A stretch of 24,106 bases of DNA. Source: Thermoleophilia bacterium (GTDB taxonomy: Bacteria > Actinomycetota > Thermoleophilia > Gaiellales > Gaiellaceae). The translations under genes and the position numbers were made by a program. The DNA lies in assembly GCA_025927435.1 (NCBI GenBank), contig JAICLM010000008.1, forward strand, positions 1-24,106, read 5' to 3'. The notes under the pieces are model-generated. The model was not told the DNA's origin. It saw nothing but the letters and a program-made list of their open reading frames with translations, and ran no database searches. This document shows positions 1-7,275 of this stretch, piece after piece (within the stretch, counting starts at the first letter, position 1; every line of letters starts with the position of its first letter).

Positions 1-819
1 CGCTACCACCGCCCGCCAGAGGAGACGGAAGAGGAGTTCACCGCTTTCCTGCTCGCAGAGCTCGAGCAGACGATCCAGGAGATGGGGCCCGAGACGGTCT
101 GCCTCGTCCACATGGAGCCGATCCAGAACGCAGGCGGCTCCTTCATCGCCCCGACCGGCTACTGGAAGGGCGTCCGCGACCTCTGCGACCGGTACGACAT
201 CCTGCTCTCGGCCGACGAGGTGATCACGGGCTTCGGGCGCGTCGGCCACTGGTTCGCGTCCGAGCGCTACGACATCCGGCCGGACCTCGTCACGTGCGCG
301 AAGGGGCTCTCCTCCTCGTACGCGGCGATCGGCGCCGTGGTCGCCACCGATCGCGTGATGCAGCCCTTCCTCGACGCCTCCTCGATGTACACGCACGGGA
401 TCACGTTCGGCGGGCATCCCGTGATGAGCGCGATCGCGCTCAAGAACATCGAGATCATGAAGCGGGAGGGGATCATGGAGCACGTCCTCGCCAACGAGGG
501 TGCGTTCCGCTCGACGCTCGAGCAGCTGCTCGACCTGCCGATCGTCGGAGACGTGCGCGGGACGGGCTACTTCTATGCTGTCGAGCTCGTGAAGGACAAG
601 GAGTCGCGCGAGACCTTCTCCGACGAGGAGTGCGAGACGCTGCTGCGCGGCTTCCTGTCACCGCGCCTGTTCGAGCGCGGCCTGATCTGCCGGGCGGACG
701 ATCGCGGCGACCCGGTCGTGCAGATCTCACCACCGCTCGTCGCGACTCAGGCAGAGTTCGACGAGATGACCGGGATCCTCGGCGACGTGCTGGAGGAGGC
801 ATGGACGAGAGTGTCGTGA
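1..819 (+). CDS. Class III (PLP-dependent) aminotransferase, C-terminal part, 5' truncated by window edge
   Basis: The reading frame is open from base 1, so the start lies outside the window; 272 codons are visible. The PLP-fold signature DEVITGFGR (Asp that pairs with the pyridine N) is followed by the Schiff-base lysine in CAKGLSSSY (codon 301-303) and the phosphate-side THGITFGGHP segment, all typical of class III aminotransferases (GABA, putrescine, beta-alanine or ornithine type). About 40% of a usual 430-460 aa protein is missing. It overlaps the next gene, a polyamine-type ABC ATPase, by 19 bp and heads an operon that ends in an FAD amine oxidoreductase. An inferred role is transamination of putrescine, a derived amine or 4-aminobutyrate. 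The exact substrate cannot be read from the sequence; annotation pipelines often call such proteins 'aspartate aminotransferase family'. Confidence 0.9.
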   Translation, partial: RYHRPPEETEEEFTAFLLAELEQTIQEMGPETVCLVHMEPIQNAGGSFIAPTGYWKGVRDLCDRYDILLSADEVITGFGRVGHWFASERYDIRPDLVTCAKGLSSSYAAIGAVVATDRVMQPFLDASSMYTHGITFGGHPVMSAIALKNIEIMKREGIMEHVLANEGAFRSTLEQLLDLPIVGDVRGTGYFYAVELVKDKESRETFSDEECETLLRGFLSPRLFERGLICRADDRGDPVVQISPPLVATQAEFDEMTGILGDVLEEAWTRVS

Positions 820-1934
820 CAGCTCCGCCGAGCGCCGCGTCGCCTTCGGCCGAGAACGGCTCCGGCCCCGAGTACGACATCCGGCTAATCGGGCTCACCA
901 AGCGGTTCGACGACGTCGTCGCGGTCGACAACCTCTCCCTGGACATCGACCGTGGCCACTTCTTCGCCCTGCTCGGCCCGTCGGGCTGCGGCAAGACGAC
1001 GACGCTCCGCATGATCGGCGGCTTCGAGGAGCCGACCGAGGGGCGGATCGAGCTGGGCGGCGTCGACGTGGCCCCCCTGCCTGCGTACAAGCGCGACGTG
1101 AACACGGTCTTCCAGTCGTACGCGCTCTTCCCGCACCTCTCGATCTTCGAGAACGTCGCCTTCGGGCTCCGTCGCCGCCGCGTCAAGGGAGGCGAGGTAC
1201 GCCGCCGCGTCGTCGAGGCGCTCGAGCTCGTCGGCCTCGCGGGGCTCGAACGGCGCAAGCCGCGGCAGCTCTCGGGCGGCCAGCAGCAGCGCATCGCACT
1301 CGCGCGGGCGCTCGTCAACCGGCCGCGCGTGCTTCTCCTCGACGAGCCGCTCGGAGCCCTGGACCTCAAGCTGCGGAAGGAGATGCAGCTCGAGCTGAAG
1401 CGGATCCAGAGCGAGGTCGGGATCACGTTCGTCCACGTGACGCACGACCAGGAAGAGGCCATGACCATGGCCGACCAGATCGTGATCATGAACGGCGGCC
1501 ACATCGAGCAGTCCGGCACGCCGACCGAGCTCTACGAGTCGCCGCGGACGGCGTTCGTGGCGGGCTTCCTCGGGGTCTCGAACCTGCTGGAGGGGACGAT
1601 GGTCGGCGAGGACCGCGTCAAGCTCTCCGACGGCACCGAGGTGCAGTGCCCGCGCGAGGCGCTCGGGGGCAGGACCGGCACCGTGCAAATCGGCGTCAGG
1701 CCCGAGAAGCTCCGCCTCGGCGCCGGCGAGGCGAATTCGCTCTCGGGAACCGTCGCCGAGAGCGCGTACATCGGGGTCTCCACGCAGTACACCCTCGACA
1801 CACCGGCCGGGCCGGTGACCGTCTACGTGCAAAACGACCGCCCCGGGGGGCAGGTCGCGACAGGGGAGCGCTTGACGCTCAGCTGGAGCCCAGAAAGCAC
1901 CTTCGTCGTCGACTCACAGGAGGGCTTGCAATGA
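801..1934 (+). CDS. potA: Spermidine/putrescine-type ABC transporter ATP-binding protein
   Basis: This 377 aa protein is the cytoplasmic ATPase of a polyamine-family importer. It shows Walker A GPSGCGKT (about 59-66), Q-loop Gln about 105 in VFQSYALFPH, signature LSGGQQQ (157-163), Walker B LLLDEP (178-183), the H-loop His about 215 in VTHDQEEA, and a C-terminal TOBE-type domain (about 290-377, with GVRPEKLRL). Length matches PotA (about 370-380 aa). ATG 801 was chosen because it follows a purine-rich GGAGGAGG stretch inside the 3' end of the aminotransferase and leaves a low-complexity 25-residue leader before the conserved domain. It overlaps the upstream gene by 19 bp and the downstream binding-protein gene by ATGA, so the genes are probably translationally coupled. 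Polyamine specificity is inferred from the neighbours. Confidence 0.93.
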   Translation: MDESVVTAPPSAASPSAENGSGPEYDIRLIGLTKRFDDVVAVDNLSLDIDRGHFFALLGPSGCGKTTTLRMIGGFEEPTEGRIELGGVDVAPLPAYKRDVNTVFQSYALFPHLSIFENVAFGLRRRRVKGGEVRRRVVEALELVGLAGLERRKPRQLSGGQQQRIALARALVNRPRVLLLDEPLGALDLKLRKEMQLELKRIQSEVGITFVHVTHDQEEAMTMADQIVIMNGGHIEQSGTPTELYESPRTAFVAGFLGVSNLLEGTMVGEDRVKLSDGTEVQCPREALGGRTGTVQIGVRPEKLRLGAGEANSLSGTVAESAYIGVSTQYTLDTPAGPVTVYVQNDRPGGQVATGERLTLSWSPESTFVVDSQEGLQ

Positions 1935-3091
1935 CCGACCAGATCACTCGCCGCGTCTTTCTCCGCCGCGCGGCCGCCAGCGGATCGATCCTCACCGTCC
2001 CCGGCCTGCTGGCCGCCTGCGGGGGCGGGAAGAGTTCTCCCGGTACCACCGGCGACACGACCTCGCACCAGCTCGCCAAGACGCTTCACTTCTCGAACTG
2101 GACGCTGTACATCGACAACAAGCCGGGCGGCCGTCACCCGTCGCTCGAGCAGTTCCAGAAGAAGTACGGCGTCCACGTCGATTACCGCGAGGACATCAAC
2201 GACAACCCCACCTTCTTCTCGAAAATCGAGCCTGATCTTCAGCGCGGGCAGCCGACCGGGCGCGACATCATCGTGATGACGGACAACTCGCGCTATCCAA
2301 GCCTGCTCATCCAAAAAGGCTGGGTCGAGAAGCTCGACAAGAGCGCGATCCCCAACATGAAGAACCTGATCCCGCAGCAGCGGCACCCGAACTGGGACCC
2401 GAATCGCGATTACAGCCTCCCCTGGCAGTCCGGCTTCACCGGGATCGGCTGGAACGAGAAGCTCACCGACCCCGTGACGTCCATGGGGGACCTGCTCGGC
2501 AACAAGAAGCTCAAGGGCAAGGTGGGGCTGCTGACCGAGTTCGCCGACACGCTCGCGCTCGTGATGGCGTACAACGGCGACGACCCGAGCCACGTGACCG
2601 ACCAGACCTTCAACCGGGCGATCGACACCATCCAGAAGGCGGTCGACTCGGGCCAGATTCGCCAGTTCTACGGAAACGACTACGCCGGGGCGCTCTCCAG
2701 CGGAGATCTCGTCGCCACCATGGCATGGTCCGGCGACATCGTCCAGCTCCAGGCCGACAACTCGCACCTGAAGTGGCAGCTCCCGGACACGGGCGGCGAC
2801 ATCTGGACCGACAACATGCTGATCCCGAAGGGCGGCAACGTCTACACGGCGAGCGTCTACATGAACTTCGTCTACGAGCCGAAGATCGCCGCCGAGATCG
2901 AGGACTACGTCAACTACGTCTGCCCGGTGCAGGGGGCGAAGGAAGTGCTCGTCAAGGAGGATCCTTCGATCGCCAACAACCCGCTCATCTTCCCGACCAA
3001 AAAGATGCTCGACAACGTCCACACCATCGACCCGAAAGCGCTCAACAACCAGAAGTACCAGACGACCTGGCAGAACCTGACTTCGGCCTGA
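1931..3091 (+). CDS. potD: Spermidine/putrescine-type ABC transporter substrate-binding lipoprotein (TAT-exported)
   Basis: This 386 aa extracytoplasmic solute-binding protein has a twin-arginine motif, TRRVFLRR (about 6-13), followed by a hydrophobic stretch and the lipobox LLAAC, so Cys about 29 would be lipidated. Family features include FSNWTLYID (equivalent to the NWxxY segment of PotD near the polyamine site), MAWSGDIVQLQ and the GGDIWTDNMLIPKG loop (PotD: GGxxWxDxxxIP), which lines the ligand pocket. The ATG overlaps the stop of the ATPase gene (ATGA), and the PotB-like permease follows after 10 bp. TAT export of the folded protein is common for actinobacterial binding proteins. The polyamine family is well supported; the exact ligand (putrescine, spermidine or another cationic amine) is inference. 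Confidence 0.93.
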   Translation: MTDQITRRVFLRRAAASGSILTVPGLLAACGGGKSSPGTTGDTTSHQLAKTLHFSNWTLYIDNKPGGRHPSLEQFQKKYGVHVDYREDINDNPTFFSKIEPDLQRGQPTGRDIIVMTDNSRYPSLLIQKGWVEKLDKSAIPNMKNLIPQQRHPNWDPNRDYSLPWQSGFTGIGWNEKLTDPVTSMGDLLGNKKLKGKVGLLTEFADTLALVMAYNGDDPSHVTDQTFNRAIDTIQKAVDSGQIRQFYGNDYAGALSSGDLVATMAWSGDIVQLQADNSHLKWQLPDTGGDIWTDNMLIPKGGNVYTASVYMNFVYEPKIAAEIEDYVNYVCPVQGAKEVLVKEDPSIANNPLIFPTKKMLDNVHTIDPKALNNQKYQTTWQNLTSA

Positions 3092-3101
3092 CAGCCGGCT
3101 G

Positions 3102-3965
3102 ATGGGTTTCGGCTTCCTCCACCGGCACCGCGGCTCGACTGCGTACTTACTGCTGGCGCCGGGGATGCTCTTCCTGGTCGTCTTCTTCCTGGTCCCGCTG
3201 GGCTTTCTGGCCTATCAGTCGCTCGAGTCGGGGAGTATCGACTTCGGTTACGCCTTCACCTGGGCGTGGGACAACTACTCGAGCGCGATCACTGGCTACG
3301 GCACCCAGTTCAAGCGTTCGTTCGCCTACGCCGGGATCGCGACCGCGATCGCGCTTCTCGTCAGCTACCCCGTCGCCTACTGGATCGCGTTCCGCGGCGG
3401 ACGGTGGAAGAACCTGCTGCTGCTCTGCATCGTCGCGCCGTTCTTCGTCACGTACTTGATCCGCACGCTCGCCTGGCAGACCATCCTCTCCGACGATGGG
3501 CTGATCGTCCGGACGCTCACCGACATGCACATCCTGTCGCCGGGCGGCCGACTGCTCGCAACCGGCACGGCCGTCGTGGCCGGCATCACCTACAACTTCC
3601 TGCCCTTCATGGCGTTGCCGCTCTACGTCTCGCTGGAGCAGATCGACCAGACGTTGATCGAGGCGGCCGAGGACCTGTACGCGAGCAAATGGACGGCGTT
3701 CTTCCGGGTCACGTTCCCCCTCTCGCTTCCCGGCGTGGTCGCGGGGACGCTGTTGACCTTCATCCCGGCTGCGGGCGACTTCATCAACGCCCAGCTCCTC
3801 GGCTCGACCACGAACCACATGATCGGGAACGTGATCAACTCGAAGTACAACGAGCTGATCGACTATCCGGCGGCCGCCGCGATGTCGTTCATCCTGATGG
3901 CGATCATCCTGGCGCTCGTCCTCATCTATGCCCGGGCCGTCGGGTCGGAGAAGCTGACGGGATGA
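3102..3965 (+). CDS. potB: Spermidine/putrescine-type ABC transporter permease, PotB-like
   Basis: This 287 aa inner-membrane permease has about six hydrophobic segments (about 14-36, 69-90, 103-125, 146-170, 200-222, 252-277). The cytoplasmic EAA loop that contacts the ATPase is clear: EAAEDLYASKWTAFFRVTFPLSLPG, read in two parts as EAAEDLYASKW and RVTFPLSLPG. The loop TSTNHMIGN-like segment (here STTNHMIGNVI) is typical of PotB. Length matches the family (about 275-300 aa). ATG 3102 lies 10 bp after the binding-protein stop. The gene ends in an ATGA overlap with the second permease, consistent with a PotB/PotC heterodimer made from one transcript. Confidence 0.93.
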   Translation: MGFGFLHRHRGSTAYLLLAPGMLFLVVFFLVPLGFLAYQSLESGSIDFGYAFTWAWDNYSSAITGYGTQFKRSFAYAGIATAIALLVSYPVAYWIAFRGGRWKNLLLLCIVAPFFVTYLIRTLAWQTILSDDGLIVRTLTDMHILSPGGRLLATGTAVVAGITYNFLPFMALPLYVSLEQIDQTLIEAAEDLYASKWTAFFRVTFPLSLPGVVAGTLLTFIPAAGDFINAQLLGSTTNHMIGNVINSKYNELIDYPAAAAMSFILMAIILALVLIYARAVGSEKLTG

Positions 3966-4822
3966 CGTCGGTCGCTGCCGAAGCCGGACGCACGCGGCCG
4001 AACGCCCTCTCCAGGGCGTGGGCCTTCGTCCTTCGCCACGTCCTGACCGTCTACTCGCTCCTCTTCTTCGTCTATCTGATGCTCCCGATCGCGGTCGTGA
4101 TCGCGTTCTCGTTCAACCACCCCACGGGCCGCTTCAACTACACCTGGCGCGGCTTCACCTGGGACAACTGGCTCCACTGGAACGCGGTTCCCGGCATCCA
4201 GAGCGCGATCACGCTCTCCCTCGAGATCGCGCTGTTCGCGAGCATCGTGGCGACGGCCCTCGGCACCCTGATCGCCCTCGCGCTCGTGCGCTACGGCTTC
4301 CGCGGCCGGGGCACCACGAACCTGATCATCTTCCTGCCGCTGTCGACGCCCGAGATCGTGCTGGGCGCGTCGCTCGCGACGCTGTTCCTGCACTCGGCAA
4401 GCTACGGCCTGAGCATCCCGTTCGGCTTCTGGACGATCCTGATCGCACACATCATGTTCTGCATCAGCTTCGCCGTGGTGACAGTGAAGGCGAGGTTGAT
4501 CGGGTTCGACCGGCATCTCGAGGAGGCGGCGATGGATCTCGGGGCGAACGAGTGGACGACATTCATCAAGGTGACGCTGCCGCTGATCGCACCGGCAATC
4601 CTCGCGGCGCTGCTCCTCTGCTTCGCGATCTCGGTCGACGACTTCGTCGTGACGTACTTCAACGCCGGCAACCAGGTCACGTTCCCGATCTTCGTCTGGG
4701 GCGCGGCGCGCGTGGCGACGCCGCCGCAGATCAACGTGATCGGGACGGCGATCTTCGGCATCGCCGTGACGCTCATGCTCATCAACGTCTTCATCCAGAA
4801 CCGCCGCTCGAAGCAGGCCTGA
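3962..4822 (+). CDS. potC: Spermidine/putrescine-type ABC transporter permease, PotC-like
   Basis: This 286 aa permease is the partner of the PotB-like protein. It has an N-terminal cytoplasmic tail of about 28 residues, then about six membrane segments starting with VYSLLFFVYLMLPIAVVIAF. The EAA loop is EEAAMDLGANEWTTFIKVTLP, followed by the PotC-typical SVDDFVVTYF. The start ATG overlaps the potB stop (ATGA), and its own stop overlaps the next start as TGATG. The longer upstream reading frame has no homology-supported content, so ATG 3962 is preferred. It completes an A-D-B-C order polyamine transporter. Confidence 0.93.
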   Translation: MTSVAAEAGRTRPNALSRAWAFVLRHVLTVYSLLFFVYLMLPIAVVIAFSFNHPTGRFNYTWRGFTWDNWLHWNAVPGIQSAITLSLEIALFASIVATALGTLIALALVRYGFRGRGTTNLIIFLPLSTPEIVLGASLATLFLHSASYGLSIPFGFWTILIAHIMFCISFAVVTVKARLIGFDRHLEEAAMDLGANEWTTFIKVTLPLIAPAILAALLLCFAISVDDFVVTYFNAGNQVTFPIFVWGAARVATPPQINVIGTAIFGIAVTLMLINVFIQNRRSKQA

Positions 4823-6243
4823 TGGCGTCGGCGTCGGTCGTGCCCCGGCTGCCGTCCTGGTGGCTGGAGCAGGCGCTCGCCGCCGAGGGCGACCCTCCGC
4901 CGGCGGTCGCGCTGGCGGGCGATGCGACGGCGGACGTGGCGATCGTCGGCGGCGGGTACACGGGCCTCTGGACCGCGCTTGCGCTGCGGGAACGTGCGCC
5001 CGAGCTGCGCATCGCGCTCCTCGAGGCCGAGATCTGCGGTCACGGTCCGAGCGGACGAAACGGCGGGTTCGTCCACGGCTACTGGGCGGCGCTGGCCTCC
5101 GTGCTTCCGGTGCTCGGCGAGGAGCGCGCGCTGGAGCTCGCGCGGGCGGGGGAGCGCATCATCCCCGGCATCCGGGCATGGGCCGAGGCGCGTGGCGAGG
5201 ACGTGTGGCTGCGCGAGGGCGGGATGCTCGAGGTGTCGGCCGCGCCGGCCCAGGACGGCGGGGTCGAGAAGGCGGTTGCCGCTGCCGCCCGGGTGGGCCG
5301 CGGCGACCAGGCGGTCGCGCTGACGCGGGGCGAGGTGGGGCAGCGCATCTCCTCGCCGGTCTTCCGCGGCGGCGTCTTCTACCCGGAGTGCGCGACCGTC
5401 CATCCGGGGCTGCTCGTCCGCGCGCTGCGTCGGGCGGCGCTCGACGCCGGCGTGACTCTGCACGAGGAGACGCCGGTCACGGGCGTCCGAGCCGGCTCGC
5501 CGAACGAGCTCCAGACGCCGGGCGGAGTCCTGCGCGCGCCGGAGGTCGTGCTCGCGACGAACGCCGCGCTCACGGGCTGGGCGCCCGCGGCTCGCAACAT
5601 GACGAATTTCGGCTCCTACGTCGTGCTCACCGAGCCGGCCCCGGAGGCCCTGGCGGAGATCGGCTGGACGGGCGGTGAGGCGATCGTCGACGGGCGGATG
5701 TTCCTCCACTACTTTCGCACGACGGAGGACGGGCGAGTGCTCATGGGCAGCGGCAGCGGGCCGATCGGCTACGGCGGCCGCATCGACGAGCGCTTCTCCC
5801 GCGACGTGCCGACGGCCGCCCGCGCCGAAGCGGGGCTGCGGCGCCTGCTTCCCGGGCTGGGCGGCATTCGGGTGGAGCGGGCCTGGGGTGGGCCGATCGA
5901 CGTCTCCGCCGACCATCTGCCGTTCTTCCGGACGCAGCCGGGCACGAGGATCCACTACGGCGCCGGCTACTCGGGGCACGGCGTGGGGCCGAGCTGGCTC
6001 GGCGGCCAGATCCTCGCATCGCTGGTGCTCGGCGCCGATGACGAGTGGACGCGCCTCCCGCTCGCGGCCCGGCGCGTCCCTCGCCTGCCGCCGGAGCCCC
6101 TCCGGCGAGTGGGCGGCGGGCTCGTGCGCTGGGCGATCATGGCCTGCGAGGCCGCGGAAGAGGAGGGTCGCCAGCCCCGTCTCGCAGCGAGGGCAGCAGC
6201 CGCCCTGCCGCGCCTGCTCGGCATCGAGCTCGGGACCCGCTAG
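4822..6243 (+). CDS. FAD-dependent amine oxidoreductase of the DAO / PuuB (gamma-glutamylputrescine oxidase) family
   Basis: This 473 aa soluble flavoprotein has an FAD-binding dinucleotide fold at about 38-70 with VAIVGGGYTGLWTAL (GxGxxG-type) and the acidic end of beta-2 in LLEAE. The GPSGRNGGFVHG segment is typical of PuuB/OrdL-like and glycine-oxidase-like DAO enzymes. The C-terminal FAD cap is seen in GAGYSGHGVGPSWLGG. It starts by a TGATG overlap with potC and is the last gene of the polyamine operon. Family members oxidise secondary or primary amines with release of aldehyde and H2O2. Given the aminotransferase and the Pot transporter, oxidation of an imported polyamine or its gamma-glutamyl conjugate is likely. 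No gamma-glutamylputrescine synthetase is visible here, so the substrate is open. About 50 residues after the catalytic fold (from about 425) are an Arg/Ala-rich tail of unknown role. Confidence 0.88.
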   Translation: MASASVVPRLPSWWLEQALAAEGDPPPAVALAGDATADVAIVGGGYTGLWTALALRERAPELRIALLEAEICGHGPSGRNGGFVHGYWAALASVLPVLGEERALELARAGERIIPGIRAWAEARGEDVWLREGGMLEVSAAPAQDGGVEKAVAAAARVGRGDQAVALTRGEVGQRISSPVFRGGVFYPECATVHPGLLVRALRRAALDAGVTLHEETPVTGVRAGSPNELQTPGGVLRAPEVVLATNAALTGWAPAARNMTNFGSYVVLTEPAPEALAEIGWTGGEAIVDGRMFLHYFRTTEDGRVLMGSGSGPIGYGGRIDERFSRDVPTAARAEAGLRRLLPGLGGIRVERAWGGPIDVSADHLPFFRTQPGTRIHYGAGYSGHGVGPSWLGGQILASLVLGADDEWTRLPLAARRVPRLPPEPLRRVGGGLVRWAIMACEAAEEEGRQPRLAARAAAALPRLLGIELGTR

Positions 6244-6253
6244 CGCCGCGAAA

Positions 6254-6284
6254 CCGCCCACCCCGGGGCGGACCTGTTCTTCCT
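6254..6284 (+). terminator. Probable intrinsic terminator of the polyamine operon
   Basis: A 6-bp GC stem CCGCCC (6254-6259) / GGGCGG (6266-6271) closes a 6-nt loop eleven bases after the oxidoreductase stop. It is followed by the pyrimidine-rich ACCTGTTCTTCCT. There is no pure U-run, so strength is uncertain. Confidence 0.45.
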
Positions 6285-6303
6285 AGTAACAGACTGTTAC
6301 TAG
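6283..6303. promoter_or_regulatory. Putative repressor operator 1 (perfect 21-bp palindrome)
   Basis: Arms CTAGTAACAG and CTGTTACTAG are exact reverse complements around a single central A (6293). Such an AT-rich perfect palindrome stands out in about 70% GC DNA and has the size of a TetR-family operator. It is 79 bp (centre to centre) upstream of a second, almost identical site, both in front of the HMG-CoA lyase gene. No regulator gene is in the window. Confidence 0.75.
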
Positions 6304-6361
6304 CTGCTTGGGGAGCGGCTCGGTTCCGCAGCGGAGCCGGCCGTTCCCGGCACTGTCCTTC

Positions 6362-6382
6362 CTTGTAACAGTCTGTTACTAG
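6362..6382. promoter_or_regulatory. Putative repressor operator 2 (near-perfect 21-bp palindrome)
   Basis: Arms CTTGTAACAG and CTGTTACTAG surround a central T (6372) with one mismatch pair (6364/6380). The right arm overlaps where the -35 element would lie if TACGCT at 6398-6403 is the -10, so binding here should block RNA polymerase. The 25-bp blocks 6280-6304 and 6359-6383 match at 23 of 25 positions in direct orientation, including a shared TTCC lead-in. Confidence 0.75.
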
Positions 6383-6397
6383 CCCCCTGGCGCTCAG

Positions 6398-6403
6398 GGA
6401 GTA
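6398..6403 (+). promoter_or_regulatory. Predicted -10 element for HMG-CoA lyase (near-leaderless transcript)
   Basis: TACGCT fits TAnnnT and ends 11 bp before ATG 6415, which predicts a 5' UTR of only a few bases. No good Shine-Dalgarno is correctly spaced: AGGGAG at 6392-6397 is too far away. The same hexamer precedes the DUF255 gene at 11725. No convincing -35 was seen. Confidence 0.45.
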
Positions 6404-6414
6404 CGCTCGGCCGG

Positions 6415-7275
6415 ATGGAGGTGCTCCTCTGCGACGTGGGGCCGCGGGACGGGCTTCAGAACGAGCCCGACGTGCTACCGACGCAGACTCGGGCGGAGCT
6501 CGTCGACCGGCTCGCGGCGGCCGGGGTGCGCCGCATCGAGGCCGTCAGCTTCGTCCGCGACGACCGCGTGCCGCAGATGGCCGGCGCGGAGGACGTGATC
6601 GCGCGCGTCCAGCGCCGCGAGGGCGTCGAGCTCTCGGGGCTCGTCCTCAACGAGCGAGGCGGGGAGCGCTTCGCCGCGACCGGGCTCGATCGCGTCAACG
6701 CCTCCTTCGCGGCGACCGAGACCTTCAACGTCCGCAACGGGAACGCCACGCTCGCGGAAGCGATCAAGCGCACGAAGGCGATCCTCGCCGCGGCAGCCGG
6801 AACGCCGGCGACGGTGACGATCTCGTGCTCGTTCGGCTGCCCGTTCGAAGGGCGGGTCGATCCCGGGACGGTCGCCGAGCTCGCCTTACGCTTCGCCGAC
6901 CGGGCGGAGGTCGTCCTCGCCGACACGATCGGCGTCGCGACCCCGTCCGAGGTCCGCGCGCTGATCGAGCGGGCGCGCGCCGCCGGCTTCCACGGCCACA
7001 ACACGCGCAACACGGGCTACGTGAACTGCCTCGCCGCACTCGAGGCGGGCGCGCGCGTGCTCGACGCCTCCGTGGGCGGCCTCGGTGGCTGTCCCTTCTC
7101 GCCGCGCGCGACCGGCAATGTCGCGACGGAGGATCTCGTCTACCTGCTCGAGGGCGAGGGGATCGAGACCGGCATCGACCTCGACACGCTCGTCGGTGTC
7201 TCGCAGTGGTTGGAGGAGGTGCTAGGCCGCACGCTCGAGGGATACGTCTACCGCGCGGGGACGTGGCCGCCGTGA
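6415..7275 (+). CDS. mvaB: Hydroxymethylglutaryl-CoA lyase
   Basis: This 286 aa TIM-barrel lyase cleaves (S)-HMG-CoA to acetyl-CoA and acetoacetate, the last step of leucine degradation. The N-terminal CDVGPRDGLQNE carries the conserved Arg11 and metal-ligand Asp12. The metal-binding His pair is in FHGHNT (His193, His195). The signature GGLGGCPFSPRATGN has the active-site Cys226 and continues into VATEDLVYLLEG. Length is close to bacterial homologues (about 300 aa). The sequence after the His pair (HNTRNTGYVN) differs from the more usual HDTYGQALAN, so a related lyase substrate is possible. ATG 6415 is the first base pattern compatible with the conserved N-terminus. The gene lies behind two palindromic operators and overlaps the next gene by GTGA. 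Confidence 0.9.
   Translation: MEVLLCDVGPRDGLQNEPDVLPTQTRAELVDRLAAAGVRRIEAVSFVRDDRVPQMAGAEDVIARVQRREGVELSGLVLNERGGERFAATGLDRVNASFAATETFNVRNGNATLAEAIKRTKAILAAAAGTPATVTISCSFGCPFEGRVDPGTVAELALRFADRAEVVLADTIGVATPSEVRALIERARAAGFHGHNTRNTGYVNCLAALEAGARVLDASVGGLGGCPFSPRATGNVATEDLVYLLEGEGIETGIDLDTLVGVSQWLEEVLGRTLEGYVYRAGTWPP

Noticed and set aside
473..1832. Long open frames on the minus strand opposite the aminotransferase and potA genes
   Set aside because: Arg/Ser-rich or Asp/Glu/Arg-rich translations typical of antisense shadows in high-GC DNA; the plus strand has full motif support.
6316..6339. CGGCTC/GAGCCG stem between the two operators as a terminator or riboswitch
   Set aside because: Only a 6-bp stem with a 12-nt loop and no U-run; common by chance at this GC content.
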